This document shows, piece by piece, positions 30,817 to 31,120 of a stretch of DNA of 31,120 nt. Origin of the DNA: CAIYYO01 sp049299895. Lineage in GTDB: Archaea; Altiarchaeota; Altiarchaeia; IMC4; QMZM01. The notes beneath the pieces are model-generated. The model saw only the letters and a program-made list of their open reading frames with translations, was not told the DNA's origin and did not search any database. Within the stretch, counting starts at the first letter, position 1. The number at the start of each line of letters is the position of its first letter. A program made the translations under genes and the position numbers. The stretch covers positions 1-31,120 of the forward strand of contig JBAQYF010000018.1 in the NCBI GenBank assembly GCA_049299895.1. The letters run 5' to 3'.

Positions 30817-31014
30817 ATGAAACATCTTATTAGTAGAGTAAAAAAAAGAGTATATAACGGAGGAGTACCTCTCTTCACTTTCGTTATACTTACATTTATC
30901 TGGATTGCAAAAACCTACTATAATATACAGTTACCCGACATAGCCAATTTAGTTATAATACCTTTTTTTGCTGTTTTAATAAATATTTTTATTTCTGCTT
31001 TGTTGCATAAATAG
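30817..31014 (+). CDS. Small membrane protein, 65 aa
   Basis: A basic N-terminus (MKHLISRVKKRVYNG) is followed by two hydrophobic segments, about residues 17-33 (VPLFTFVILTFIWIAKT) and 41-62 (IANLVIIPFFAVLINIFISALL), so it should form a hairpin in the membrane. GTGAGG lies a few nt before the ATG. The gene begins 17 nt after the ubiD stop and may be co-transcribed. Base composition is clearly more AT-rich than the neighbours. No family is recognised. Confidence 0.5.
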   Translation: MKHLISRVKKRVYNGGVPLFTFVILTFIWIAKTYYNIQLPDIANLVIIPFFAVLINIFISALLHK

Positions 31015-31119
31015 TTAGTGTTTCGTGAGTCCCTCGAGGTTTTTCCTTGTTCTGGGTTCTTTTAAGTTTTTGGTAGGCCCATATTTTGCAGGCGGCTTCT
31101 TTTTCCATCCCTTTTTCGC
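31015..31119 (-). CDS. C-terminal fragment of a minus-strand gene cut by the window edge
   Basis: Read from the right edge, this frame encodes a Lys/Pro-rich tail (GWKKKPPAKYGPTKNLKE ... NLEGLTKH) and stops next to the 65-aa gene. A second minus frame (stop at 30989-30991) is also open to the edge and cannot be excluded. Nothing can be said about function. Confidence 0.3.
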   Translation of the reverse strand, partial: AKKGWKKKPPAKYGPTKNLKEPRTRKNLEGLTKH

Positions 31120-31120
31120 T

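Overview
The window is archaeal chromosome. The evidence is aPelota, a GGT tRNA-Thr with a U discriminator and no encoded CCA, a DGGGP-synthase-type UbiA prenyltransferase (ether-lipid synthesis), Trm1, a UbiX/UbiD pair of the kind used in the archaeal mevalonate pathway, a dihydropteroate-synthase-related protein of the methanopterin group, an archaeal glyA, PurS, and AT-rich TATA boxes about 25 nt upstream of many starts. Many genes look leaderless; others carry a GGTG(A) or GAGGT Shine-Dalgarno motif. Gene content fits a euryarchaeal or Altiarchaeota-like anaerobe, but the lineage is a guess. Coding density is high; there is no rRNA, CRISPR array or complete insertion sequence.

Layout. 1-4.9 kb: purD (+); then on the minus strand a Cys-rich lipoprotein, a DUF92 membrane protein and the DHPS-related protein; then purS (+). 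4.95-10.5 kb: a two-component pair, a soluble kinase with seven PAS domains and a HisKA_2 core, followed by a REC-PAS regulator whose winged-helix output module is duplicated. 10.6-13.4 kb: lemA, htpX, glyA. 13.4-16.2 kb: an unknown gene, a membrane protein, pelota and 6-phospho-3-hexuloisomerase (PHI), with a 34-bp duplication of the PHI 3' end and a strong hairpin between pelota and PHI. 16.3-19.8 kb: ion transport, with mscS, an mgtC interrupted by two frameshifts, a CDF exporter and corA. 19.8-21.1 kb: a Cys-rich secreted protein facing a winged-helix protein and a 39-aa membrane peptide across a repeat-rich AT intergenic region. 21.4-25.4 kb: homospermidine synthase, a flavodoxin-fold reductase, rubrerythrin and ornithine decarboxylase. 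25.4-26.4 kb: three small genes and tRNA-Thr. 26.4-30.8 kb: DGGGP synthase, a wHTH regulator and trm1 (-), then ubiX-ubiD (+). The right edge holds a small membrane ORF and the tail of a minus-strand gene.

How the genes work together. ODC and homospermidine synthase together would make homospermidine from ornithine via putrescine. UbiX would supply prenyl-FMN to the UbiD enzyme, plausibly the anhydromevalonate-phosphate decarboxylase, and so feed isoprenoids toward the UbiA enzyme; the DUF92 protein may be a prenyl(-phosphate) kinase. MscS, MgtC, CDF and CorA form an ion-homeostasis block. The kinase and regulator should act as one signalling unit with unknown input and target.

The most unusual items are the duplicated-output regulator with its seven-PAS kinase, the mgtC frameshifts (one on an A AAA AAG slippery heptamer), the duplicated PHI 3' end with hairpin, the operator-like 20.3-20.45 kb region, and the homospermidine gene set in an archaeon.
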